From NCBI GenBank assembly GCA_040901445.1, contig JBBDYQ010000025.1:249925-313924 (forward strand): a stretch of 64,000 nucleotides of DNA. Reading direction: 5' to 3'. The notes under the pieces are model-generated. The model was not told where the DNA came from, did no database searches, and worked only from the letters and a program-made list of their open reading frames with translations. The translations under genes and the position numbers were made by a program. This document shows positions 42,694 to 51,902 of the stretch, in pieces (the first letter of the stretch is position 1; the number at the start of each line of letters is the position of its first letter). This stretch comes from Thermoleophilaceae bacterium. Lineage in GTDB: Bacteria; Actinomycetota; Thermoleophilia; Solirubrobacterales; Thermoleophilaceae.

Positions 42694-43914
42694 ATGCGGT
42701 CGCGCGCGCGAACCAAGCCGCCGTTCGAGTACTCGCTCCTGCTCACGGCCACCCTCTGCCTCTTCGCCGCGGGCGCCGTGATGGTCTACTCGGCCAGCTC
42801 GGCGGAGTCGCTGCTCACCGACAACGGCGACCCCGCCTACTTCCTCAAGCGCTATCTGCTCTACGGCGCGCTGGGACTGGCCGCCCTGTATGTGGCATCG
42901 CGCCACGGGCTCGAGCTCCTGAAGGCGCTCACGCCGATCCTGCTGGTCGTCTCGTTCGCCGGCACGGTGGCCGTGATGGTGCCCGGCCTCGGCGTCACCG
43001 TCAACGGCGCCACCCGCTGGCTCGGGGCCGGCCCGCTCCAGTTCCAGCCCTCGGAGCTGCTCAAGGTCGCGCTCGTGCTCTACGTTGCCCAGCTGCTGGC
43101 CAAGCGCGGCCCCGTGCTCAAGCCCGTCCTCATCGTGACGGGCGTGGCGTGCGCGCTGCTCATGAAGCAGCCCGACATGGGCACCGCGCTGGTCGTTTGC
43201 TTCTCGGTCGGGGCCCTGCTCGTGGCCGCGGGCGTGCCCATCCGCAAGCTCGCGCTCGTGGGCGGCGGCCTGGCATTCGCCGCGCTGGCGCTCGCGCTCG
43301 CGGAGCCGTACCGGCGCGAGCGTCTTGTGGCCTTCCTCGACCCGTGGTCCGACGCGGGCGACAGCGGCTTCCAAGCCGTGCAGGCCATGATCGCGATCGG
43401 CTCCGGCGGCCTGTTCGGCGTGGGCCTGGGCGAGTCGGTGCAGAAGGTCTTCTACCTGCCCGAGGCCCACACGGACATGATCCTCGCGATCATCGGCGAG
43501 GAGCTCGGGCTGGTGGGCGTGCTCGGACTGGTGGCGCTCTACGGCCTGATCGCCTACGCGGGGCTGCGCGCCGCCAAGCTCGCGCGCGACCGCCACGCCA
43601 AGCTGCTCGCCGCCGGCATCACGTCGCTGATCCTCTGCCAGGCGGTGCTCAACTTCTTCGCGGTCATGGGCTTGGCGCCGCTCACCGGCGTGCCGCTGCC
43701 GTTCATCTCCTACGGCGGCTCGAACATGATCGTGCTGCTGGGCGCGATGGGCCTGCTGCTGAACGTGGCGGCCACGGGCGGGAAGGTCCGCCTGCGCGCC
43801 GTGGACGGGGAGAGGAGGGCGCGTGCCGCGGATCCTGATCGCGGCCGGCGGGACGGCCGGGCACGTCGTGCCGGCGCTGGCGATCGCCGACGCGCTGCGG
43901 GCCAGGGGCGCTGA
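42694..43914 (+). CDS. ftsW: Septal peptidoglycan glycosyltransferase FtsW
   Basis: SEDS-family polymerase acting with FtsI at the septum; 406 residues, about ten helices. Typical blocks: VMVYSASSAESL, VNGATRWLGAGPLQFQPSELLKVALVLY (about 104-131, catalytic Asp region), MKQPDMGTALVVCF, AHTDMILAIIGEELG (about 263) and GVPLPFISYGGSNMIVLL. The last 30 codons run 92 bases into murG in another frame and are Arg-rich. The ATG at 42694 is preceded by a GGCGGGG stretch. Confidence 0.94.
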   Translation: MRSRARTKPPFEYSLLLTATLCLFAAGAVMVYSASSAESLLTDNGDPAYFLKRYLLYGALGLAALYVASRHGLELLKALTPILLVVSFAGTVAVMVPGLGVTVNGATRWLGAGPLQFQPSELLKVALVLYVAQLLAKRGPVLKPVLIVTGVACALLMKQPDMGTALVVCFSVGALLVAAGVPIRKLALVGGGLAFAALALALAEPYRRERLVAFLDPWSDAGDSGFQAVQAMIAIGSGGLFGVGLGESVQKVFYLPEAHTDMILAIIGEELGLVGVLGLVALYGLIAYAGLRAAKLARDRHAKLLAAGITSLILCQAVLNFFAVMGLAPLTGVPLPFISYGGSNMIVLLGAMGLLLNVAATGGKVRLRAVDGERRARAADPDRGRRDGRARRAGAGDRRRAAGQGR

Positions 43915-44896
43915 CGTCGAGTTCGCCGGAGGCGAGCGGGCCGAGGCCGAGCTCGTGCCGGCCGCCGGCTACCCGTTCCACCCGCTGAGCGTGGCCGGCC
44001 TCGACCGTCGCAACCCCGCCCGCGCGGCCCGCGCCGCGATGCGCTCCGCCCGCGCCGTGGCCACGTCCGCGCGGCTGCTGCGGCGGCTGGGGGCGGATGC
44101 CGTGATCGGCGGCGGCGGCTACGTGGCGGGCCCGGTCGGCCTGGCGGCCGTCTCGCTGCGGCTGCCGCTCGTGCTGACGGAGGCCGACAGCCATCTCGGC
44201 GTGGCCAACCGCATGCTCGCTCCGCTGGCGCGCCGGGTCTTCCTCGCGTTCGAGCTGGCGGGGCGCGGCGGCCCGAAGTACGAGGTCGTGGGGCGACCGA
44301 TCCCCGCCGGCACCACCGGCGCCGACACCGACGCCGCCCGGGCGCGCTTCGGCATCGATCCCGGCCAGGTCTGCCTGCTCGTGTTCGGCGGCTCCCTGGG
44401 CGCGCGCACGATCAACCTGGCTGCGCTCGACGCGTTCTCTCCCGCGGCGCCATGCGCGGTGCTCCACGCCTGCGGGCGCCGCGACCACGACGAGTTGCGG
44501 GACCGGCTCGAGCGCGACGGCTCGCCTCCGCACTACCACCTGGAGCCATACGTCGAGCCGTTCGGCGACGCGCTCGCCGCCGCCGACCTCGCCGTCGCCC
44601 GAGCCGGGGGGTCGGTGTTCGAGCTCGCCGCCGCCGGCCTGCCGTCGATTCTCGTGCCCTACCCGCACGCCACGGCGGACCACCAGGCCGGCAACGCGCG
44701 CTGGATGGCCGCGGGCGGCGCCGCCGTGATCGTGCCGGACGCCGAGCTCGACGGGCCCAGGCTGGCCCGCGAGGTGGCCGCCCTCCTGGGCAGCGCCGAG
44801 CGGCTCGCCGCGATGCGCCGCGCCGCGCTGTCGCTGGCCCGCCCGGATGCCGCGGACCGCGTGGCGGCGGCCACGCTCGCCCTCACCCGCGCCTGA
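43823..44896 (+). CDS. murG: UDP-GlcNAc transferase MurG (divergent)
   Basis: Forms lipid II by adding GlcNAc to lipid I; 357 residues. RILIAAGGTAGHVVPALAIADAL has the actinobacterial G-G-T-A-G-H form of the acceptor loop. VFGGSLGARTIN (about 188) and ARAGGSVFELAAAGLPSILVPYPHATADHQAGNAR (about 255-289) form the UDP-GlcNAc site. The usual H-E-Q-N segment is replaced by TEADSHLGVANRM. Gene order and the C-terminal donor site support MurG. GTG start lies inside ftsW. Confidence 0.92.
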   Translation: MPRILIAAGGTAGHVVPALAIADALRARGADVEFAGGERAEAELVPAAGYPFHPLSVAGLDRRNPARAARAAMRSARAVATSARLLRRLGADAVIGGGGYVAGPVGLAAVSLRLPLVLTEADSHLGVANRMLAPLARRVFLAFELAGRGGPKYEVVGRPIPAGTTGADTDAARARFGIDPGQVCLLVFGGSLGARTINLAALDAFSPAAPCAVLHACGRRDHDELRDRLERDGSPPHYHLEPYVEPFGDALAAADLAVARAGGSVFELAAAGLPSILVPYPHATADHQAGNARWMAAGGAAVIVPDAELDGPRLAREVAALLGSAERLAAMRRAALSLARPDAADRVAAATLALTRA

Positions 44897-44958
44897 TCAC
44901 TTGTCGATTCCGCGCTCGTTCGCTCCAGCGGGCGCCGGGGCGGCGCCGATGGATCCGC

Positions 44959-45696
44959 ATGAGATCCTTCGGCCGGCAAGCTGACCGGCGTGACGGGGAG
45001 GTCGCCGCCCTGCTCGAGCTCCTGCGCTCGTCGTCGCGACTCTCGGATGCCAGCGACGGAGCGGCCGTGGCCCAGGCGGTCTGCGACGGGGTCCGCGCGA
45101 CCGTGGGCACTCCCGGCGCCGACTGGCAGCCCGGCCCGGAGCGCGTGGAGGCCCTGCGCCTCTTCGCAGAGCAGGCGATCATGGCGCTCGACGCGGCCGC
45201 GTCGTTCGACCGCGTGCGCTTCCTGGCCGACCACGACTCGCTCACCGGCCTCGGCAACCGGCGCTGCTTCATGGACTGCCTTGCGGGGGAGTGCTCGCGC
45301 TCGCGCCGTTACGCCCGCCCGTTCGCGGTTGTCTTGTGCGACCTCGACGGGCTCAAGCAGCTCAACGACCGCCACGGCCACCAGACCGGCGATGCCGCGC
45401 TGCTGCGCCTGGCCGACGTGCTGCGCGCGACCCTGCGGGTGAGCGACGGCGCCTTCCGGGTGGGCGGCGACGAGTTCGGGCTCGTCCTCGTGGAGGCGGG
45501 CGCGGATGAGGCCGCCGACGTGGTGGGCCGGCTGCGCGAGTCGCTGCCGGTGGCCGAGGACACCCGCCTGGCCGGCCTCGGCGCCAGCTTCGGCGTGGCG
45601 GTGTTCGAGCGCCACGATGAGGTCGAGGAGCTGCTGCGCCGCGCCGATGCCGCGATGTACGCGGACAAGCGGACGCGCCGGACCCTGTCCTCATAA
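44959..45696 (+). CDS. GGDEF-domain diguanylate cyclase
   Basis: Synthesises cyclic di-GMP from GTP; 245 residues. The N-terminal 80 residues are helical and could be a remnant of a GAF-like sensor (EALRLFAEQAIMALDAAASFDRV). The GGDEF domain starts DHDSLTGLGNRRCFMD, has FAVVLCDLDGLKQLNDRHGHQTGDALL-type metal and base sites, and the active motif FRVGGDEFGLVL (about 176). An R-V-S-D inhibition site lies exactly five residues before GGDEF. No membrane segment. Its position between murG and murC is unusual. Confidence 0.9.
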   Translation: MRSFGRQADRRDGEVAALLELLRSSSRLSDASDGAAVAQAVCDGVRATVGTPGADWQPGPERVEALRLFAEQAIMALDAAASFDRVRFLADHDSLTGLGNRRCFMDCLAGECSRSRRYARPFAVVLCDLDGLKQLNDRHGHQTGDAALLRLADVLRATLRVSDGAFRVGGDEFGLVLVEAGADEAADVVGRLRESLPVAEDTRLAGLGASFGVAVFERHDEVEELLRRADAAMYADKRTRRTLSS

Positions 45697-45706
45697 GCTC
45701 CGCGGG

Positions 45707-46849
45707 GTGGCGCACGACTTCGAGGCCGAGGGCCTGCTCGACGGCGTCGACGACCCGGGCGCTCGCCGGGCGCGCCTCGAGCTGCTCGAGCGCCTCGCCG
45801 CCGACGGCGTGGGCGTCGACGAGCTGAAGCGGGCCGTGGCCGACCACCGGCTCGCGCTGCTGCCGGTGGAGCGCATGCTCGCGTCCGAGGGCAGGCGCTA
45901 CTCGGCCCACGAGATCGCCGCGCGCTCGGGCGTGGGCATCGAGTACCTCGACTCCCTCTGGCGCTCGCTCGGCCTGCCGCTGGTGGACCGCGACGAGCGG
46001 GCGTACTCGGACGAGGACCTCGAGGCGGCGCGCGTGGTGAAGAGCTTCCTCGACGCGGGCTTCCCGCCCGAGGGCGTGCTCGAGGTGAGCCGCGTGCTGG
46101 GCAACGGGATGGCCACGCTCGTGGCGGCGGTGAACGACCTGGCCCGGCGCATCCTCGTGCAGCCGGGCGACAGCGAGCTCGACGTGGCCATACGGCTGGC
46201 CGAGGCCGCCGGCGAGCTCGCGCCCGGCCTCGACCCCCTGCTCACCTACGTGGCGAACCACCACCGCCGCGAGCAGAACCGCCAGGCGGTGGTCGGCGCG
46301 ACGGAGCTCGGCGCGGCGGCCACCCACACCGTCGTCTGCTTCGCCGACCTCGTGGGCTTCACGCAGCTGGGCGAGGAGCTGCCGCCGGACGAGCTGGGGG
46401 GACTGGCGCGGCGGCTCGCCGAGATGGCCGAGACCGTTGTGAAGCCGCCCGTCACCCTCGTCAAGACGATCGGGGACGCGGTGATGCTGGTGGCGCCCGA
46501 CGCGGACCCGATGGTCGATGCCGCACTCGGCCTGCTCGAGCGAGCGGAGGCCGAGGGCGAGGGCTTCCCCGGCCTGCGGGCGGGGATCGCCGCGGGCGAG
46601 GCGCTGCGGCGCGCGGGCGACTGGTACGGCAGCCCCGTGAACCGCGCAAGCCGCGTCACGGCCAGGGCCCGCCGCGGCAGCGTGCTGGTCACCGCCGAGG
46701 TGCGCGAGGCCACGCGGGGCGACTACGACTGGTCCGACGCGGGCCGCAAGCGCCTGCGCGGCGTGAGCGACGAGGTCTCGGTGTTCCGCGTGCGGCGCCA
46801 GGGCCAGGCCGCCGACACTCCGGGCCGCAGGCGCGGGTCCGACCCGTAG
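45707..46849 (+). CDS. Class III adenylate/guanylate cyclase with N-terminal regulatory domain
   Basis: Makes cAMP (or cGMP) in the cytoplasm; 380 residues. Residues 1-195 are helical and resemble the autoinhibitory, pH-responsive domain of the Rv1264 type (EIAARSGVGIEYLDSLWRSLGLP, VVKSFLDAGFPPEGVLEVSRVLGNGM). The cyclase domain has metal ligands in CFADLVGFTQLGEEL (about 206-220) and IGDAVMLV (about 257). The Lys of VKTIGD fits adenine recognition, and GSPVNRASRV holds the transition-state Asn/Arg. TAAGCT at 45694-45699 lies 7 bases before the GTG, suggesting a leaderless mRNA. The last 42 codons overlap the opposite-strand gene. Confidence 0.9.
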   Translation: MAHDFEAEGLLDGVDDPGARRARLELLERLAADGVGVDELKRAVADHRLALLPVERMLASEGRRYSAHEIAARSGVGIEYLDSLWRSLGLPLVDRDERAYSDEDLEAARVVKSFLDAGFPPEGVLEVSRVLGNGMATLVAAVNDLARRILVQPGDSELDVAIRLAEAAGELAPGLDPLLTYVANHHRREQNRQAVVGATELGAAATHTVVCFADLVGFTQLGEELPPDELGGLARRLAEMAETVVKPPVTLVKTIGDAVMLVAPDADPMVDAALGLLERAEAEGEGFPGLRAGIAAGEALRRAGDWYGSPVNRASRVTARARRGSVLVTAEVREATRGDYDWSDAGRKRLRGVSDEVSVFRVRRQGQAADTPGRRRGSDP

Positions 46850-47727
46850 ACCAGCAGCACGAGCATCGCGCCGTACATCGGCAGGTGGCCGATGAGCTCG
46901 GTGCTCCCGAAGAACCAGAGCGTGGCGTTGAAGGGGACGCCCGCGATGAGGACGATCGCCTGGGGGAGGGCGCCGCTGATCAGCAGCAGGCCGAAGAGCA
47001 CCTCGATCGCCCCCGCCACCCGCACGAACTCGAGGTCTGACATCGGGAGGCCCACCGCCTGGGCCACGTTGAGCTCCGGCATCTCGGCCAGCAGCTCGAG
47101 CGCGAGCTGCGGGTTCGCCAGCTTCTCGGCGAAGGCCACGACGATGAGCGCGAGCCCGGCCGTCACACGCAGCGTCCAGACCGACTGGACCACGGCGGCG
47201 AGCGACGGCTCGGCCGCGCGGCCCAGCTCGTGGTCGGCCGACCAGCGCCCCGGCCCCGCGATCAGCACGTAGACGGCCAGGCCCAGCAGGTCGATGCGCT
47301 GCACCACGGGCCAGAAGCCGAACTCGATCATCCCGAGCGGCCCCGCCGCCACCAGCAGCCACGCGGCCGGCCGGGCGTTCCAGCCCGTGGCCATGCACAC
47401 GGCCACGATCACCATCACCGCGCCCAGTGCGATGCCAGCCACGTCGGCCTGCAGGTCCATCGCCGGGGACAGGTAGAAGCCGAGCGAGAGCAGGCCGATC
47501 AGCGAGACGGCCAGGTGGATGCGCACCGCGAACGGCATGAACGGGGCCATGCGGCCCAGGAACGGCACGTCGACGCCGTCGCGCACGCGGGCGAGCAGGC
47601 GCACCGCCAGCGCCACGAGCACCGCGGCGCCGAGCAGGGCCAGCGTCAGCCCCTCGCCCGCGAAGCCCCAGTCCACCTCGCCGCCGTCGACGAACCAGGT
47701 CTCGTGCGCGAGGGGGAGCGTGTCCAC
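46723..47727 (-). CDS. DoxX-like integral membrane protein
   Basis: Membrane protein of 334 residues with about eight hydrophobic segments. Helices such as LTLALLGAAVLVALAVRLLARV, IHLAVSLIGLLSLGFYLSP, VAGIALGAVMVIVAVCMATGW and the late VRVAGAIEVLFGLLLISGALPQ then IVLIAGVPFNATLWFFG resemble the DoxX/DoxD group, whose roles include respiratory-chain or thiol redox functions. The GTG at 47727 lies 33 bases from murC, which runs the other way. Its 3' 127 bases overlap the cyclase gene tail to tail; the last 40 residues are Arg-rich. The function is unknown. Confidence 0.75.
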   Translation of the reverse strand: MDTLPLAHETWFVDGGEVDWGFAGEGLTLALLGAAVLVALAVRLLARVRDGVDVPFLGRMAPFMPFAVRIHLAVSLIGLLSLGFYLSPAMDLQADVAGIALGAVMVIVAVCMATGWNARPAAWLLVAAGPLGMIEFGFWPVVQRIDLLGLAVYVLIAGPGRWSADHELGRAAEPSLAAVVQSVWTLRVTAGLALIVVAFAEKLANPQLALELLAEMPELNVAQAVGLPMSDLEFVRVAGAIEVLFGLLLISGALPQAIVLIAGVPFNATLWFFGSTELIGHLPMYGAMLVLLVYGSDPRLRPGVSAAWPWRRTRNTETSSLTPRRRLRPASDQS

Positions 47728-47760
47728 CCCTCCGATGGTGGCGGATATGGTCCGCCGGCG

Positions 47761-49074
47761 GTGGCGGACTGGTCACAGAGGAAGCTCCACTTCGTCGGCA
47801 TCGGCGGCGCGGGAATGAGCGGCCTGGCCCTCGTGGCCCGGGCCCTGGGCGCCGGCGTCTCGGGCTCGGACCGCGCGGAGTCCTCCTACACGGAGCGACT
47901 GCGCGCCGCGGGCATCGAGCCGCTGGCCGGCCATGACGCGGCCAACGTGCCCGAGGGCGCCGAGGTGGTCGTGTCCACCGCCATCGCGCCGGACAACCCG
48001 GAGCTGGCCGCCGCCTCCGGGCCCGTCCTGCACCGGGGCGAGCTCCTGGCGCAGGCCGCGGCGCTCAAGCGCTCGATCGCGATCGCGGGCGCGCACGGCA
48101 AGACCACCACGGCCGCCATGGCCGCCCACGCCCTCATCGGCTGCGGCGCGGATCCCGCCTACCTCATCGGCGGGGAGCTGCGCAGCACCGGCTCGAACGC
48201 CGGCTGGGGGGAGGGGGAGTGGGTGGTGATCGAGGCCGATGAGTCCGACCGCTCGTTCCTGGCGCTGCGCCCCGACGTCGCGGTGGTCACCAACATCGAG
48301 CTCGACCACCACGCCACCTACGCGTCGCGGCGCGAGCTCGACGACGCGTTCGCGGCTTTCGTCGAGCCCGCCGGAGCCACGATCGCCTGGGAGGGAGCGG
48401 GCCTGCCGGCGGCGGACGTGGTCTACGGCCTCGGGGCCGGTGACCTCCGCGCCGAGCTGGTCGAGCTGCACGGGCTGGGCTCGCGCTTCACCGTCGACGG
48501 GGTGGAGGTTGAGCTGCGCGTGCCGGGCGAGCACAACGTGCTCAACGCGCTCGCCGCCCTCGCCGCCTGCCGCGAGGCCGGGGTCGCGCTCGACGAGGCC
48601 GCCGCCGCGCTCGCGTCATTCGCCGGCGCCGGCCGCCGCTTCGAGGATCACGGCAGCACGGCGTCGGGCGCCCGCGTGTTCGACGACTACGCCCACCACC
48701 CCACGGAGGTGCGCGCCACGCTCGAGGCGGCGCGCCGCCTGGGCGCCCGCCGCGTGGTGGCCTGCTTCCAGCCGCACCTCTACTCACGCACCCGCGCGCT
48801 CGCGGGAGACTTCGGCCGCGCCCTCGCCCTGGCCGACGCGATCGTGGTCTGCGACGTCTACCCGGCCCGCGAGGCTGCCGAGGACTTTCCCGGCGTCAGC
48901 GGCTACACCGTGGCCGCCGCCACGGCGCGCGCGTCGGGGGGCCGGCCGGTCTGGTGGCTGCCCACGCTCGGCGAGGCCGAGCGCTTCCTCGGAGGGGAGC
49001 TGGCCGCCGGCGATGTGCTCCTCACGCTCGGCGCGGGCGACGTGCACCGGGTGGCCGAGGGCCTGGCCGGGTAG
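47761..49074 (+). CDS. murC: UDP-MurNAc:L-alanine ligase MurC
   Basis: Adds L-alanine to UDP-MurNAc; 437 residues. LHFVGIGGAGMSGLALVARALG starts the UDP-binding domain, IAGAHGKTTTAAMAAHAL (about 103-120) is the ATP loop, and VIEADESDRSFLALRPDVAVVTNIELDHH is the catalytic block. VFDDYAHHPTEVRATLEAAR and CFQPHLYSRT complete the protein. TATGGT (47749-47754) inside a GGCGGA/TCCGCC hairpin lies 6 bases before the GTG and may serve as a promoter. Confidence 0.95.
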   Translation: MADWSQRKLHFVGIGGAGMSGLALVARALGAGVSGSDRAESSYTERLRAAGIEPLAGHDAANVPEGAEVVVSTAIAPDNPELAAASGPVLHRGELLAQAAALKRSIAIAGAHGKTTTAAMAAHALIGCGADPAYLIGGELRSTGSNAGWGEGEWVVIEADESDRSFLALRPDVAVVTNIELDHHATYASRRELDDAFAAFVEPAGATIAWEGAGLPAADVVYGLGAGDLRAELVELHGLGSRFTVDGVEVELRVPGEHNVLNALAALAACREAGVALDEAAAALASFAGAGRRFEDHGSTASGARVFDDYAHHPTEVRATLEAARRLGARRVVACFQPHLYSRTRALAGDFGRALALADAIVVCDVYPAREAAEDFPGVSGYTVAAATARASGGRPVWWLPTLGEAERFLGGELAAGDVLLTLGAGDVHRVAEGLAG

Positions 49075-49110
49075 GACCGGCGGCCCCGACCGCGAACCTC
49101 CCAGCAGGTC

Positions 49111-50001
49111 GTGACCACCCGAACCGTCGCCCTCGCGCCCCGCGCCGTATTCCTCGCCCTGCCACCGCGGGCCCGCCGCCGCCTGCTGGCCTCGGCCGCC
49201 CTGGCCGTGCTGCTCGCCGCGGCGTACCTCGGCTGGCTGAGGGACTCCTCGCTCGTCGCGGTGGAGGAGGTCGAGGTCACGGGCCTCACCGCTCCCGCGG
49301 CCGAGCGGATCGAGGGAGCGCTCACGGCCGCCGCCACCGACATGACCACGCTGCACGTGCGCACCGGCGAGCTGGAGCAGGCCGTGGCGGGCTTCCCGGT
49401 GGTGGCCGCCATCCGGGTGGAGGCCGACTTCCCGCACGGTCTCCACATCCGCGTGATCGAGCACCGCCCCGTCGCGCTCCTGGAATCGGACGGCGAAAGC
49501 GTGCCGGTGGCGGGCGACGGCACCGTGCTCCCCGATGTGGAGGCCGGACGCTCGCTGCCGAGCATCCGGGCGGACACGGCAACGAGCGCCGGGCGGCTCT
49601 CAGACGGCGCCGCGCGCGCCCTGGTGGCGGTGGCGGGCGCGGCCCCGGCGGCGCTTCTGGCACGGGTCGAGCGCATCGCCCCTGCGCCGGGCAGGGGTAT
49701 CGTGGTGGACCTGCGCGAGGGTCCCGAGCTCATCTTCGGCGACGGCTCGCGCCCGCGGGCCAAGTGGGTCGCGGCCAGCGCGGTGCTGGCCGAGGAGTCG
49801 TCGGCGGGGGCGGGCTATCTCGACCTTCGGATCCCCGAGCGGCCGGCCGCAGGAGGCCTCGGGGCGGAGACCGTGGAGCCCATCGACCCGGCTGGCGCCG
49901 CGGCCCCGGAGCAGGCATCTCCCGCTCCACAACCGGCCTCTCCCGCTCCACCACCGGGATCCGAACTTCAACCTCAGGTCGAGGGTGGGGCAGTTGGCTG
50001 A
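49111..50001 (+). CDS. ftsQ: Cell division protein FtsQ (POTRA domain)
   Basis: Bitopic division protein linking early and late divisome proteins; 296 residues. Cytoplasmic basic tail, one membrane helix (about 25-45, LLASAALAVLLAAAYLGWL), then a POTRA domain starting VAVEEVEVTGLTAPAAERIEGAL and a beta region (FPVVAAIRVEADFPHGLHIRVIEHRPVALLE). The C-terminal 45 residues are Pro/Ala/Gln-rich. GTG start with AGCAGG upstream. It lies directly before ftsZ, and ftsA is absent as in other actinobacteria. Confidence 0.9.
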   Translation: MTTRTVALAPRAVFLALPPRARRRLLASAALAVLLAAAYLGWLRDSSLVAVEEVEVTGLTAPAAERIEGALTAAATDMTTLHVRTGELEQAVAGFPVVAAIRVEADFPHGLHIRVIEHRPVALLESDGESVPVAGDGTVLPDVEAGRSLPSIRADTATSAGRLSDGAARALVAVAGAAPAALLARVERIAPAPGRGIVVDLREGPELIFGDGSRPRAKWVAASAVLAEESSAGAGYLDLRIPERPAAGGLGAETVEPIDPAGAAAPEQASPAPQPASPAPPPGSELQPQVEGGAVG

Positions 50002-50047
50002 CCCTCGACCGCGACTCGACCCCGGCTGCACGAAATCATGCCGCCCG

Positions 50048-50077
50048 TTGACATATCCGGCGGCATGGCTCTACAGT
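50048..50077 (+). promoter_or_regulatory. Sigma-70-type promoter of ftsZ
   Basis: TTGACA (50048-50053), 18-base spacer, TACAGT (50072-50077). The -35 is a perfect consensus, rare in this GC-rich window. It yields a leader of about 50 bases. A second TAGGGT at 50120-50125 lies 9 bases before the ATG and could be a downstream start. Separate strong transcription of ftsZ fits the high FtsZ demand. Confidence 0.75.
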
Positions 50078-50134
50078 GCGGCAATTCTCGGGCAGGAAGC
50101 CAACTCTCAACTATGACTCTAGGGTCGGACGGAT

Positions 50135-51223
<1,089 letters not shown>

Positions 51224-51243
51224 CCCCGGTCCAGACCGCATGG

Positions 51244-51249
51244 TAGATT
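51244..51249 (+). promoter_or_regulatory. -10 element of the AbrB/PIN module
   Basis: TAGATT, 6 bases before the antitoxin ATG at 51256, so the transcript should begin at the start codon (leaderless). No ribosome site precedes the ATG. Confidence 0.5.
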
Positions 51250-51255
51250 TCTGCC

Positions 51256-51504
51256 ATGCGCACTACCATCGACGCTGCCGGGCGCCTGGTCGTCCCCAAG
51301 CCGCTTCGTGACGAGCTCGGCTTCGCCCCGGGACGCGAGCTCGAGCTGAACGCGGTCGACGGCCGTCTCGAGGTCGAGGTCCCGGCGACGCCGATGCGGC
51401 TCGAGGAGCGTGAGGGGGTACTCGTGGCCGTCCCGGAGGCGGGCACCGTGCCGGCCCTGGACGACGAGACCGTGCGCGCCACCCTCGACCGGCTCAGGCG
51501 GTGA
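51256..51504 (+). CDS. AbrB/MazE-type antitoxin
   Basis: DNA-binding antitoxin, 82 residues. RTTIDAAGRLVVPKPLRDELGFAPGRELEL (2-31) is the swapped-hairpin AbrB domain; the acidic C-terminal half (DDETVRATLDRLRR) would wrap the toxin. It is followed by a PIN-domain gene with a 4-base overlap, the usual antitoxin-toxin order, and probably represses its own leaderless promoter. Confidence 0.9.
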   Translation: MRTTIDAAGRLVVPKPLRDELGFAPGRELELNAVDGRLEVEVPATPMRLEEREGVLVAVPEAGTVPALDDETVRATLDRLRR

Positions 51505-51902
51505 CGCCGGACACAAGCGTGCTGGTTGCGGCGTTCAGCTCCTGGCATCCCGCCCACTCGGCGTCGCGCGCCGCGGTGTCGTCGGTCCGCGACCTGATCG
51601 CTCACGTCGAGCTCGAGACGTACTCGGTCCTCACGCGGCTGCCGGCGCCCCACCGCGCCCCCTTCGCCGTGGCTGCGGACTATCTCGCCAGGCAGTTCGC
51701 CGGCGACCGCCTCGCCCTCGGGCGCGCAGCGCGCAGCTCGCTCATCGCCCGGCTCGCGTCGCTCGCCATCGAAGGAGGCCGTGCCTACGACGGACTGATC
51801 GCGCTCACCGCCGCCGAGCACGAGCGCACCCTGCTCACGCGCGATCGCCGCTCGATGGCGACGTACGAGCGGGTGGGCACGCGCTTCGAGCTCGTCGGCT
51901 AG
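51501..51902 (+). CDS. PIN-domain ribonuclease toxin (VapC-like)
   Basis: Toxin predicted to cleave RNA with a magnesium-dependent PIN fold; 133 residues. Acidic active-site residues fall at Asp4 (TPDTSVLVAAF), Glu37/39 (HVELETYSVL), Asp97 (AYDGLIALTA) and Asp115 (LLTRDRRS). GTG start inside the antitoxin stop. Its TAG stop and the TAG of the opposite-strand gene share one CTAG at 51899-51902. Confidence 0.9.
   Translation: MTPDTSVLVAAFSSWHPAHSASRAAVSSVRDLIAHVELETYSVLTRLPAPHRAPFAVAADYLARQFAGDRLALGRAARSSLIARLASLAIEGGRAYDGLIALTAAEHERTLLTRDRRSMATYERVGTRFELVG

Noticed and set aside
40852-43596. A 914-codon open frame antisense to mraY, murD and ftsW
   Set aside because: Composition is Arg/Ala/His-rich without domains, and it lies wholly opposite three well-supported core genes; an artefact of high GC.
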